From positions 62,001 through 126,000 of the forward strand of contig NZ_DAMACX010000004.1 in the NCBI RefSeq assembly GCF_031998825.1: 64,000 nucleotides of DNA. The letters run 5' to 3'. The translations under genes were made by a program, and so were the position numbers. The stretch is from Pseudescherichia sp031998825. Lineage in GTDB: Bacteria > Pseudomonadota > Gammaproteobacteria > Enterobacterales > Enterobacteriaceae. How positions within the stretch are numbered: the first letter of the stretch is position 1; every line of letters begins with the position of its first letter. The notes beneath the pieces are model-generated. The model did not search any database. It had not been told where the DNA came from and worked only from the letters and a program-made list of their open reading frames with translations. This document shows, piece after piece, positions 50,492 through 59,625 of this stretch.

Positions 50492-53002
50492 ATGATTAAG
50501 TGTTACAACCCTGAAAAACCCTTTGTTAGCGTAGTGACGCCAACCTGGCAGCGCGCCGCCTTTTTGCCCTGGCTGATCTATATGTTTCGCTACCAGGACT
50601 ATCCGGCTGAGCGGCGAGAGCTGATCGTTCTGGATGATTCCCCCACCAGCAGCCTGCCGATAATTCATGCTCTGACCCATAACCAGCCGGAGCGCTATAA
50701 CATTCGCTATATTCACCACCCTGAGCGGCTAAAGCTCGGTAAAAAGCGCAACATGCTTAATGCGCTGGCCAAGGGCGAGTACATCATCTGTATGGATGAC
50801 GACGACTTCTACCCTGCCGATAAGCTCTCATACACTATTGAGATGATGCAGCGGCACGGAGCGCTGATCTCCGGCTCTGACCAGATCCCCGTCTGGTATA
50901 GCCACATTAACCGGGTGTTTAAAACACGCCGTTTCGGCAAGCGGCATATCCTTAACGGCACCTTCTGCTATCACCGTAACTATCTGAAAAAACACCGCTA
51001 CGACGATGAGTGCCAGCTCGGCGAGGAGCAGGCGTTTACCCATAACTTCAGCGTGAAGCCGCTGCAGCTGCCCGGCGAGCGCACTATCCTGTGCGTCTCC
51101 CACAGCGATAACACCTTTGATAAAGATTTCGTGCTTGGCAGCTGTGAACCGACCCCCACGGCGCTGGCCGATATCGTTCGCGATCCCACGCTGCTCGCCT
51201 GGTATCAGCGCCTGCATAACAGCACCGGCCAGCAGCCTATTCAGTGGCAGCATGTGGAAAAAGTGCTGGTTATCAATCTGGAGAGGCGCCCCGACAGATG
51301 GCAACAGATGCAGGAGACGCTACGCCAGCTTGGCGTGCCGGAAGAGAACGTTATACGAATGAGCGGCTGCGAGCATGAGAACGGCGCGCTGGGCCGCACG
51401 CTCTCCCACCTTCAGGCTCTGACCCTGGCGCAGCAGCAAGGCTGGCGCAACTGTCTGGTGCTGGAGGATGACGCCCTGCTGCTCACCCAGGCGAAGCACA
51501 TTACCGCCTTCAACCGGCTGCTCGCCTCGCTAGATCATCTCCCCTGGGAGGTGGTGCTGCTCGGCGCGCGGGTCAACAACGGCCAGCCGCTGAAGAGCCT
51601 GCCGGGGCTGATCCACGCCGTCGACTGTGAGAAAGCGTGCGCTTACCTGGTCAACGCGCCCAGCTACCCGGCGCTGATCCAGCAGATGCAGAGCGATCCG
51701 GCCAGCCTGCTGGAGTCGCGCTGGCGCACAATGCAGACGCAGGGTAAATGGCTCGCCTTCTACCCCAGTATCAGCTACCAGCGGGCAGGCTTCAGCGATA
51801 TCGAGCGTCAGGAGACCGACCACATCCGTTTCTATTTCAGCAAGATGACCCTTAGCCACAGGCAAGAGCAGCAGCGGCAGGCACAGCAGCCGGTAGCGAA
51901 CCTGTTTGCCAATACGATAGGGTTCTATCTGGAGACGGCCTTTCATTACCAGCTCTACCAGCCGATACTGCACTGGCTGCTGGAAGCGGGCTACCGCTGC
52001 GATCTGCTGATTAGCGACGCCGTCCCGAAAGCGCTGCTGAAGGAGATGAGCCAGCTGCTGGTCGACATTAACGATCCCAGGTTGAGCGGGTCGCGCCTCA
52101 GCGAGGTGAAAAACCGTAAGCAGCGTTACGGCTGTTTAGTTAGCCCTTACTATACTCCGGCGCTTAACGGCCTTGCCCGGGTGCAGATCCGCGCCATGTA
52201 CGGGCTGGCAAAAGCGTCGTGGAACCATGCCTGGTGGAATGCTTTTTATCACCACATTCTCTGTTACAGCCACTACAGCCAGCAGGCGCTCAATATCAAC
52301 GGCAATGCGACGGTGGTAGGTAACCCTCGCTTTGATAAATGGCATCGCCAGCAGGTAGATCTCTCAGCGCTGGCGTCGCTCAAGCTGGATGCTAAAAAAC
52401 CGACCCTGCTCTATGCGCCAACCTTTGGCGATCTTAGCTCGATTCCCGCCTGGGCCGCCTCGCTGTCGCGGCTGAGCCGTGACTACAACGTGGTTATCAA
52501 GCTGCATCACGGTACCCAGCATCGTCCAGAAGAGGCCGCCATGCTGGCTGACGTCCAGCGTTACTTTAAAAAGCGCGTTACCCGCCACGATATGTCGCTG
52601 CCGCTGCTGCATCAGGCTGATTATGTCCTGACTGATAACAGCGGGTTTATTTTCGATGCTATTCATGCTGGCAAAAGGACGATCCTCCTTGAGTGGGAGG
52701 GCATGGCGGCGCTGCTGGAGAACAACAGCACCTTCAGCACGCCTTCCAGCCCGGAGCAGCAGATACGCAGCACGCTTCCCGTGGTGTGCGATATGGCCCA
52801 GCTACGCCACTGTCTGGCGGCGGATTATGACTGGCAGCGCATAGAGGAGGAGATGAACGCGGTTCGCCATCACTACTGCGATGCGTTTCAGGATGGCTTT
52901 GCCGGTAAACGCGCGGCAGAGCTGATTATGAGCGCGCTGGACAAGCCGGCAGACGCCGAGGCGAACACGCTGCTGTCTGGTTTACAGAGCAAACTGTTCT
53001 AA
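50492..53002 (+). CDS. three-domain glycosyl/glycerophosphotransferase in the Flag-2 locus
   Basis: An 836-residue soluble protein with three enzyme domains. Residues about 8-215 form a GT2 domain (VSVVTPTWQR, VLDDSPTS, DXD site MDDDDFYPADK at 101-111). Residues about 256-445 form a GT25-like domain (VINLERRPDR at 260-269, GRTLSHLQAL, LVLEDDALL at 322-330). Residues about 545-815 resemble CDP-glycerol glycerophosphotransferases of the TagB/TagF type (LLYAPTFGD, IKLHHGT, DYVLTDNSGFIFDAIHAGK at 710-728). All key residues seem intact. It lies between flgN and fliJ, so modification of flagellar protein or surface glycan is likely, but unproven. A 4-codon ORF (50485-50499) with its own ATG overlaps the start. 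Confidence 0.88.
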   Translation: MIKCYNPEKPFVSVVTPTWQRAAFLPWLIYMFRYQDYPAERRELIVLDDSPTSSLPIIHALTHNQPERYNIRYIHHPERLKLGKKRNMLNALAKGEYIICMDDDDFYPADKLSYTIEMMQRHGALISGSDQIPVWYSHINRVFKTRRFGKRHILNGTFCYHRNYLKKHRYDDECQLGEEQAFTHNFSVKPLQLPGERTILCVSHSDNTFDKDFVLGSCEPTPTALADIVRDPTLLAWYQRLHNSTGQQPIQWQHVEKVLVINLERRPDRWQQMQETLRQLGVPEENVIRMSGCEHENGALGRTLSHLQALTLAQQQGWRNCLVLEDDALLLTQAKHITAFNRLLASLDHLPWEVVLLGARVNNGQPLKSLPGLIHAVDCEKACAYLVNAPSYPALIQQMQSDPASLLESRWRTMQTQGKWLAFYPSISYQRAGFSDIERQETDHIRFYFSKMTLSHRQEQQRQAQQPVANLFANTIGFYLETAFHYQLYQPILHWLLEAGYRCDLLISDAVPKALLKEMSQLLVDINDPRLSGSRLSEVKNRKQRYGCLVSPYYTPALNGLARVQIRAMYGLAKASWNHAWWNAFYHHILCYSHYSQQALNINGNATVVGNPRFDKWHRQQVDLSALASLKLDAKKPTLLYAPTFGDLSSIPAWAASLSRLSRDYNVVIKLHHGTQHRPEEAAMLADVQRYFKKRVTRHDMSLPLLHQADYVLTDNSGFIFDAIHAGKRTILLEWEGMAALLENNSTFSTPSSPEQQIRSTLPVVCDMAQLRHCLAADYDWQRIEEEMNAVRHHYCDAFQDGFAGKRAAELIMSALDKPADAEANTLLSGLQSKLF

Positions 53003-53009
53003 ACCGGGT

Positions 53010-53029
53010 CGGGCAGCAAGCTCTGCCCG
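53010..53029. terminator. hairpin after the transferase gene
   Basis: CGGGCAG and CTGCCCG form a perfect 7-bp stem with a 6-nt loop 8 bp after the stop. It lies between convergent transcripts. No strong T-run is present on either side. Confidence 0.55.
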
Positions 53030-53131
53030 GCAATGGTTTCGATTCTGAGGAGATGCCCACTACCAGGCGATTGCCAGGGCTACTAGCTCGATAGATCAAA
53101 CGTGCCAAAAGTGATTACCGTCGTCATGACC

Positions 53132-53575
53132 TTACTCCTTCAGGCGATGCATACGCAGCCAGCTTTGCGTGGCGATGTCATCCACCATTTTTTGCTCGCG
53201 GCTGGCCTGCTCGCTGGCAACCCTCTCCCGCTGGGTATCAAGAGTCAGTGCGACAATCTTCTCCTGACAGGCTGCCTGCATAAGTTTCTTTTGTATCTGC
53301 TGGGTTTTAATGTCCGCCAGCGCTTTCTCCTGCTCCTGCCACTTCACGACGCGCAGCAGGCTGCCTTTATAGCCCGCCATGTTGCTCAGCGTCTGGGTGC
53401 AAAAATGGGGTAACTCCTCGGTGCGGGTCTTCTGCATTAGCTGCCCCAGCGCGTTGATGTTGTTCTCGTGCCGGGTAGCGACCTGCCGCTGCCGGGCCAG
53501 CGCTACCGTGGTGCTCTTCACGGTGCTGTCACGCAGGCGTTGAAGCTGGACAAGCGTCTTAATCGCCTGCTTCAT
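53132..53575 (-). CDS. fliJ: flagellar export chaperone FliJ (Flag-2)
   Basis: A 147-residue coiled-coil protein rich in Gln, Lys and Arg, without other motifs. It is the last gene of lafK-fliEFGHIJ and overlaps the fliI stop by 4 bases. FliJ is the general stalk protein of the export ATPase. The assignment rests on order, length and coiled coil. Confidence 0.86.
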   Translation of the reverse strand: MKQAIKTLVQLQRLRDSTVKSTTVALARQRQVATRHENNINALGQLMQKTRTEELPHFCTQTLSNMAGYKGSLLRVVKWQEQEKALADIKTQQIQKKLMQAACQEKIVALTLDTQRERVASEQASREQKMVDDIATQSWLRMHRLKE

Positions 53576-54924
53576 GATTTATCCTTCATGACGTGGAGAG
53601 AGGGGAATAGCGCGGCAATTTGCGCCTGTACCTGCGCCAGGTCAGCTGGCTCATCTACCTGCTGGCGCAGAAAACGTTCAATAGCCGGGAAACATTTTAC
53701 GGCTTTATCGACCTGCGGATCGGCGCCTTCGACGTAACCGCCGAGTGGAATAAGGGGTTTAATCTCCATATAGGCGGCATAGTATCGCTTGAGCAGGCTA
53801 ACGGCCTGCTGATGCCAGCCGGGGGTGATTTGCGTCATGCAGCGGCTGATTGACTGGCCTATATCAATGGCCGGGTAGTGTCCGGCCTCGGCAAGCCTGC
53901 GGGTCAGGACGATATGGCCGTCCAGCACTGCCCGCGCGCAGTCAACGATGGGATCCTGCTGATCGTCCCCCTCCGCCAGCACGGTATAGATGGCGGTCAT
54001 TGATCCGCTGCTGTCGCTGTTGCCCGCGCTCTCTACCAGCCGGGGGATCATGCCAAATGCCGAAGGTGGATAACCTTTGGTGGCCGGTGGCTCGCCTAAC
54101 GACAGGGCGATTTCACGCTGGGCCATCGCGTAACGGGTTAACGAATCTACCAGCAGCAGTACGTCAAAGCCCTGGTCGCGAAACCAGGCGGCAAGCGTAT
54201 GGCATAGCTCGGTCGCCTTCAGACGCATCAGAGGCGACTCATCTGCTGGCGCGACAACGACAACAGACTTAGCCAGCCCTTCATGGCCCAACGACCGATC
54301 GATAAACTCTTTTACTTCGCGGCCTCGCTCACCAATCAGCCCAACGACCACAATTTGCGCTTTGGTCTGGCGGGTGATCATGCCGAGCAGCACGCTCTTG
54401 CCGACGCCGCTGCCTGCCATCAGGCCCACCCGCTGGCCTTTGCCGATAGTCAGCACGCCGTTGATCGCCTTTACGCCAACGTCCAGCGGCTCGGCTACGG
54501 GGCGGCGGGTCAACGGGTTGACCGTCGGCGCAACGGGAGGCAGCGTCTGGGTGCCGCCCAGCCTGCCTTTGCCATCAATTGGCTCGCCCAGTCCGTTAAC
54601 TACCCGGCCAAGCCAGCTCTCACCGACCAGCAGATGCCGGGCCTTCTCTTGAGGAAAGACGCGTGCGCCAGCCATCAGCCCGCCAGGCTGCCTGAACGGC
54701 ATCAAATAGGTGACCTCGCGATCGAAGCCAACCGCCTGGGCATCAATAAATCCGCACTCTGCGCTTTCGATGCGGCAGAACTGCCCCGTCGCCAGCTGAC
54801 ACCCCACGCTCTCCAGCAAAACGCCGTTCATGCGTACCAGCCTGCCCGCCACCCGGACCAGGGGGATCGACTCAATGGAGCGCAGCGCGTCATCAAAGGG
54901 GTGCGGGTTGTTCATCGCTCTCAT
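53572..54924 (-). CDS. fliI: flagellar export ATPase FliI (Flag-2)
   Basis: A 450-residue F1-beta-like ATPase with Walker A AGSGVGKS (170-177), GLIGERGREVKEF, Walker B VLLLVDSLTRYA and the type-III ATPase signature GYPPSAFGMIPRLVE. It unfolds and docks export substrates. The start at 54924 overlaps fliH by 32 bases; ATG at 54915 is also possible. Confidence 0.96.
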   Translation of the reverse strand: MRAMNNPHPFDDALRSIESIPLVRVAGRLVRMNGVLLESVGCQLATGQFCRIESAECGFIDAQAVGFDREVTYLMPFRQPGGLMAGARVFPQEKARHLLVGESWLGRVVNGLGEPIDGKGRLGGTQTLPPVAPTVNPLTRRPVAEPLDVGVKAINGVLTIGKGQRVGLMAGSGVGKSVLLGMITRQTKAQIVVVGLIGERGREVKEFIDRSLGHEGLAKSVVVVAPADESPLMRLKATELCHTLAAWFRDQGFDVLLLVDSLTRYAMAQREIALSLGEPPATKGYPPSAFGMIPRLVESAGNSDSSGSMTAIYTVLAEGDDQQDPIVDCARAVLDGHIVLTRRLAEAGHYPAIDIGQSISRCMTQITPGWHQQAVSLLKRYYAAYMEIKPLIPLGGYVEGADPQVDKAVKCFPAIERFLRQQVDEPADLAQVQAQIAALFPSLHVMKDKS

Positions 54925-55600
54925 CCGGGGTCAACGTCTCTTTAAGAACCGTCATACACTGCTCCAGCCGATGCCCACAGCCAATATCCAGCTCGGATGC
55001 CTCGGTCACAATACGGCACTCGCCCGTAGAGAGATCCGCTGAGGCCACCAGCCCCCATGCGGTCACCTTCTCCGGCGCCACGCTCTGAAGGCGGTTAAAC
55101 TCCTCTACGCTCAGGCAGACCTTCAGCGGCTCCGGCACGCTGGGCATGGCGGCGATCGCCTCTTCCACCAGCGCAAGCAGCTGGGTTGGCTGCAAGGCCA
55201 GCTCGCAACGGATCACCTGGCGGGTCACTTTTTCCACCAGCTGCAATAGATCCTCACGCTGCTTGCGCTGAATATGGGCAAGGTAGTCGTTTAGCCTGTC
55301 AGCAATCGCCTCCAGCGGCTGCGCGGCCTGGGTGAACTGCGCCAGACCAGCCTGCTGCCCTACGAGGCTGCCCTCGGCATAGCCTTGTCGGTAGCCCTCC
55401 GCCTGCCCTTTAGCCTGTCCCTCACGAAAACCGGTCTCCTGGCCTTCGCTAACGCCCTCTGCGAACCCCTTCTCCAGCCCCTGCTGATAGCCGTCCATAA
55501 GCTGGCGCTGAAAGTCGGCGCTTCCCGTGCTTGCGCCCGATAATGCGGCGTGCCGCGGCGGAAAGCGGTGGACCCGGTAACGACCACGTAGTGTCTGCAT
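54893..55600 (-). CDS. fliH: flagellar export ATPase regulator FliH (Flag-2)
   Basis: A 235-residue FliH with a tract of GxxxG-type repeats (GYQQGLEKGFAEGVSEGQETG in part, then GFREGQAKGQAEGYRQGYAEG in part), typical of the FliH dimer helix. The C-terminal globular part binds FliI. It follows fliG by 13 bp. Confidence 0.93.
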   Translation of the reverse strand: MQTLRGRYRVHRFPPRHAALSGASTGSADFQRQLMDGYQQGLEKGFAEGVSEGQETGFREGQAKGQAEGYRQGYAEGSLVGQQAGLAQFTQAAQPLEAIADRLNDYLAHIQRKQREDLLQLVEKVTRQVIRCELALQPTQLLALVEEAIAAMPSVPEPLKVCLSVEEFNRLQSVAPEKVTAWGLVASADLSTGECRIVTEASELDIGCGHRLEQCMTVLKETLTPDESDEQPAPL

Positions 55601-55613
55601 TGGTTATTCTCCC

Positions 55614-56633
55614 TTACTCCGCCGTCTGCTCGGCGAAGAGCTGAAGCTGGATCTCTCCCGCCTCCTCCAGCTCCCGGGCGGCGGCCATGATTTCACGGCG
55701 GACTTGCTCAATACGACTGATGGGAACGGGCCCCAGGCGCGCCGTGATGGTTTCCAGCTGCTGTGCCTGGCGTTTTGGCATCACTGCAAAAATAGCGCGC
55801 CGCAGCGGTGGCTCGGTGCCTTTTAGGGCCACGGCCCACTCCTCCATGGGTATCTCGTCGAGCAGACGGCGGCGCACCTCTTCGCTCTGCCGGCTCAGAA
55901 TAAAGAAGTCGTACATCTCATCCTGAAGCTGCTCCAGCACGGTCGCATCCAGCTCACGCAGCCGATCGAGGATCTGCTGCTGGTTGCCCTGAAAGCGATT
56001 AACGATATCCGCCGCCTGCTTGATGCCTTTGACTTTCGACCCATGCTCGGAGAGCACCGACAGGCCACGTTCAATCAGACGATCCAGCTCGTCAACCACG
56101 TCACGATTCACGTCGCTGAGTCTGGCAATGCGGTAGAGGATTTCGTTCTGCACGGCATCGCTCATATAGGTCAGCACCGTAGCGGCGATCTCCGGAGTCA
56201 GGAAGGCAAGGAACACGGCCTGTAACTGCAGATGCTCCTCGGCGATCAGCACCGCCAGCTGGCGAGGATCCACCCACTGCAGACGTGCCATGCGCGAGCG
56301 GATCTCATCTCCATAGATGCCGTTGATCACGCTGCTGGCAATTTCACCGCCGAGCGCCTTATTAAGGATCCCCTGCAGCATCACGCGCGATGCGCCATTG
56401 ATCCCACTCTGCTCACGGAACTCGTCGAAAAAGTTGTTGATCACCTTTCTCGCCTGACTGGTTTTCACGCCGGAGAGGCGCGCCATATATTCGCTCAGAC
56501 GCACCACCTCTTCGCGGCTCAGCTTTTGCATCACCGTTGCCGCCGCCTCTTCGCCAAGGCACAGCAGCAGGATAGCGGCCTGCTCAAGATAGGTGGCGCT
56601 GCCCGGGCTTTTACTTACTGTCAATTCGCTCAT
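55614..56633 (-). CDS. fliG: flagellar motor switch protein FliG (Flag-2)
   Basis: A 339-residue FliG with the N-terminal FliF-binding part (ILLLCLGEEAAATVMQKLS), the middle EHLQLQAVFLAFL region where EHPQ is usual, and the C-terminal torque domain with charged residues (LDEIPMEEW, MPKRQAQQLE). Overlaps fliF by 23 bases. Its motor partner genes motA/motB-like are not in the window. Confidence 0.95.
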   Translation of the reverse strand: MSELTVSKSPGSATYLEQAAILLLCLGEEAAATVMQKLSREEVVRLSEYMARLSGVKTSQARKVINNFFDEFREQSGINGASRVMLQGILNKALGGEIASSVINGIYGDEIRSRMARLQWVDPRQLAVLIAEEHLQLQAVFLAFLTPEIAATVLTYMSDAVQNEILYRIARLSDVNRDVVDELDRLIERGLSVLSEHGSKVKGIKQAADIVNRFQGNQQQILDRLRELDATVLEQLQDEMYDFFILSRQSEEVRRRLLDEIPMEEWAVALKGTEPPLRRAIFAVMPKRQAQQLETITARLGPVPISRIEQVRREIMAAARELEEAGEIQLQLFAEQTAE

Positions 56634-58263
56634 TGCTGGTAATCCACTGTCTGATCACTTCGGCGACGCGATCGGTATCGCTAATCGCCAGTTTTTTAAG
56701 GAACTCCAGCTTGGTTTCGAGACCAGAGCTCTGGGCCGGCAGCGCATCGTCGCCGGAGAAGGAGGGTAGCTCTACGCCTCTGCGCTCTTCGTCGTCCTGC
56801 GTCGCCGAAAGCGCGGATTCACTGCTGCCCGGGGCCGCTACCGGTGCTGGCTGCGCTTTACGCGTGGCGATAAGGTGCTTCACCAGCGGACGCACAACGA
56901 GCAGCAGAATCAATAGCAGCAGCACGCCACTGCCGCCGAGGCGGCACCACGCCAGAATGTCGTGGTTCTGCCACCATTTCACTGGCGGCAGCACGGCTCT
57001 CTCTTCCGGCACGAAATGCATCAGCGAGAGCGACAGCTTGTCGCCCCGCCGCTCATCAATACCGGCGGCGTTGTTCAGCATGGCGGTAACCTGTGCCGTC
57101 TGCTCTGCTTTCCACGTTTTAACGGCGGCGGCATCCTGATTAAGTACGACGGCAACGTTTAAACGCTTAAGCTCAAAGCCAGGGTGCTGGATATGCGCAA
57201 CGGTACGGTCATAGCTGTAGTCTCGCTGGCTCTCCGTATGTGTCGACAGGGTGTCGGGCGTCTTCTCCGCGCTGGCGTCCGGCGTTTGCGCTGGGGTAGC
57301 CTCCGGAGGCCGGTTACTGAGCGAGCCGGGAATGCCGATGGCGAGACGATCGCTGCTTTTATCCTCTGCGCTTTGCTCCCGGTTCACCTTTGGCGTATCG
57401 CCAAACCGCTCTCGGGTCTCTTCGACAAGGCTAAGATCCAGTTCGGGCATAACGCTAATGCGAAAATTATTTTTACCCACCAGCGTGGTCAGCACGTTGG
57501 CCAGGCTGGCACGGGTTTTATCCTGAATGCCGCTGAGTAATTCACTCTCTTTGCGGCTTCCGGCCGCTGGGTTGGCGCTGTCCGCGATCCCTTCTGAAAG
57601 CAGATTTCCCGCCTGGTCAACAATGCTGACCTGCGCAGGCATTAGCCCCGGTACGCTGCCGCTGACCAGGTGAATAATGGCGTTGACCTGCTCCCGGCTT
57701 AAGCGACTGCCGTAGTGCAGGCGCACCATGACCGAGGCGCTGTTTTTGGGTGTCTCGCTAATAACAAACGAGCTCTCTTCATTCAGCGCCAGATGAACAC
57801 GCGCCGTTTCGACGGCGTCCAGCGACATGATGCTCTGCGCCATTTCGCCTTCCAGGCTGCGCTTATAGCGAATATTTTGCACGAACTGACTGCTGCCGAG
57901 CAGCTCGTCTTTATCCATCAGCTCATAGCCCGCCGGGCTTATCGCCTGCACACCTTTTCCCGCCAGCGTCATACGGATCCTGGAGAGCTGGGCTTTTGGG
58001 ACCAGAATCTGCCCGCTGTCTGGATCGATGCGGTAGGCAATCTTCTCACCGTCCAGCACCGTGATGACCTGTGAAAGCGGCAGATGCTCCTGGGAACCGA
58101 ACAGCGCGGTATAGCCGCCGCTGGTATGCCACAGGCCGCCAACAATGGCAGCGGTGAGCAGGAGTGCGCCACCCGCCAGGGCGATCCATTTACGATTTCC
58201 AGGCAGCAGAGACGGCAGCGCCGTGAAAGCCTCACCCACAGAGGCAAACAGTTTCTTTTTCAT
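56611..58263 (-). CDS. fliF: flagellar MS-ring protein FliF (Flag-2)
   Basis: A 550-residue protein with two membrane segments (about residues 25-46, WIALAGGALLLTAAIVGGLW; and about 445-470). YscJ-type periplasmic domains sit between (GQILVPKAQLSRIRMTLAGK in part, ALNEESSFV, SVMVRL). The C-terminal tail binds FliG. It is the base on which the motor forms. Confidence 0.96.
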   Translation of the reverse strand: MKKKLFASVGEAFTALPSLLPGNRKWIALAGGALLLTAAIVGGLWHTSGGYTALFGSQEHLPLSQVITVLDGEKIAYRIDPDSGQILVPKAQLSRIRMTLAGKGVQAISPAGYELMDKDELLGSSQFVQNIRYKRSLEGEMAQSIMSLDAVETARVHLALNEESSFVISETPKNSASVMVRLHYGSRLSREQVNAIIHLVSGSVPGLMPAQVSIVDQAGNLLSEGIADSANPAAGSRKESELLSGIQDKTRASLANVLTTLVGKNNFRISVMPELDLSLVEETRERFGDTPKVNREQSAEDKSSDRLAIGIPGSLSNRPPEATPAQTPDASAEKTPDTLSTHTESQRDYSYDRTVAHIQHPGFELKRLNVAVVLNQDAAAVKTWKAEQTAQVTAMLNNAAGIDERRGDKLSLSLMHFVPEERAVLPPVKWWQNHDILAWCRLGGSGVLLLLILLLVVRPLVKHLIATRKAQPAPVAAPGSSESALSATQDDEERRGVELPSFSGDDALPAQSSGLETKLEFLKKLAISDTDRVAEVIRQWITSNERIDSK

Positions 58264-58266
58264 CGC

Positions 58267-58620
58267 TTATATGGACATATTCATGAGATCGTTAACGCCG
58301 CTCGCCACTTTATTTCTGACCTGAAGGAGCGCCGAAAACGAGAGGGAAGCCTGCTGGCTGGCCAGCATGGCGCCTACCAGATCGTCGCTCTGGCCGCTGC
58401 TGACCGCATTCTGCCGGGCGCTGGCGGCCTGCTGTATGTTGTCAACGCTCTCAAGCGCATTACGCATCACCTGATGGAAGCTGATGTCGGAGAGCGATTC
58501 ACCGTTTGGCGCTCCACTGGCGAGGGTTTGAGCGGAAAGAGGTGACGCAGCGGCAAGGCGTCTCATCTGACTCATCTCCTGCTGCATCAGGGACAGGGAC
58601 GGGGTAAGGGTAGTTTTCAT
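58267..58620 (-). CDS. fliE: flagellar MS ring-rod junction protein FliE (Flag-2)
   Basis: A 117-residue FliE with the C-terminal family pattern SFSALLQVRNKVASGVNDLMNMSI (key part LLQVRNKVASGVNDLM). It joins the rod to the MS ring. It starts 36 bp after lafK stops, with no clear promoter between, so it is probably co-transcribed with lafK. Confidence 0.93.
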   Translation of the reverse strand: MKTTLTPSLSLMQQEMSQMRRLAAASPLSAQTLASGAPNGESLSDISFHQVMRNALESVDNIQQAASARQNAVSSGQSDDLVGAMLASQQASLSFSALLQVRNKVASGVNDLMNMSI

Positions 58621-58656
58621 CTCGTACTCATTATCTTAAAAAATAGACTTAGCAAT

Positions 58657-59625
58657 TCAGAGGGTTATCTCTATGCCATGCTTGCGCATTGAGGCGAGCC
58701 GGTAGCGCAGCGCGCGCGGCGTAATGCCTAAACAGTCCGCAATCTGCGATCGATTGCCCTGGTATTTGCGCATCAGGTCGGCAATGTAGTGATATTGCGC
58801 GACGCGCCCGTGCCGCTGTAAATCTTCCCGGCTGGCGCTGGTTGGCGGGCTGGCAACGGTGTCTGCGCCAGGCGTAAAGGGGAGCCCCAGCACGCTGGCA
58901 TGGATAACGCCGTCCTGGTTTAAAATCATGCCGCGCTGCATCACGTTTTCGAGCTGCCGCACGTTGCCGGGCCAGGGGTATTTCACCAGAGCCGCTTCTG
59001 CGTTTGTCGACAGGCGGATATTTTTGCCAATCGCGTGGGCATATTTTTTTAAAAAAAACTCCGCCAGCGGCAAAATATCCTCAGGCCGCTCGCGTAAAGG
59101 CGGAACGGTAATGGGTACAACGGAAATGCGATAAAAGAGATCTTCGCGAAAGCGCCCTGCGGCCACCTCGGATTCAAGATTTTTATTGGTGCTGGCAATA
59201 AGGCGAAAATTAAGCTTAATAGCACGGTGGCTGCCGAGGCGTTCGACCTGACGCTCCTGCAATACGCGGAGGAGCTTGGCCTGCAACGCCAGCGTCATAT
59301 CGCCGATTTCATCCAGCAGCAGCGTGCCATTATTTGCCATCTCAAACTTCCCTGCCACGGCGTTAACCGCACCGGTAAATGCCCCTTTCTCATAGCCAAA
59401 TAGCGTTGACTCAAGCATCGACTCTGGAATAGCGGCACAGTTGATGCCGATAAAGGGTGCGGTGCGATCCTCACCAAATGCCATCGCATGGATATATTTT
59501 GCGACGCACTCTTTACCCGCGCCTGTTTCACCAAGAAGCAGTACGGGAATATTAAAGCGGGCAACGCGCCTGGCTAAAGAGAATGTCTTAATGCTGGCAG
59601 GCGCCTGGGCAATAAAGTTCGGCAT
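58657..59625 (-). CDS. lafK: sigma-54-dependent flagellar activator LafK (Flag-2)
   Basis: About 322 residues: an AAA+ domain with Walker A GETGAGKE (32-39), sigma-54 contact motif GAFTGA (81-86), Walker B LLLDEIG and R-finger region, followed by a Fis-type helix-turn-helix (NRSQIADCLGITPRALRYRL). There is no receiver domain, so it lacks the N-terminal regulatory part of Vibrio LafK or NtrC. The start at 59625 (MPNFIAQAPASIK) is preferred; a GTG at 59670 is in frame. It should act on the sigma-54 promoter upstream of flgB. Confidence 0.9.
   Translation of the reverse strand: MPNFIAQAPASIKTFSLARRVARFNIPVLLLGETGAGKECVAKYIHAMAFGEDRTAPFIGINCAAIPESMLESTLFGYEKGAFTGAVNAVAGKFEMANNGTLLLDEIGDMTLALQAKLLRVLQERQVERLGSHRAIKLNFRLIASTNKNLESEVAAGRFREDLFYRISVVPITVPPLRERPEDILPLAEFFLKKYAHAIGKNIRLSTNAEAALVKYPWPGNVRQLENVMQRGMILNQDGVIHASVLGLPFTPGADTVASPPTSASREDLQRHGRVAQYHYIADLMRKYQGNRSQIADCLGITPRALRYRLASMRKHGIEITL

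Noticed and set aside
50492..53002. Possibility that the transferase is three genes joined by sequencing error
   Set aside because: A single frame runs through with sensible linkers and no frame change or internal ribosome site at the domain borders.
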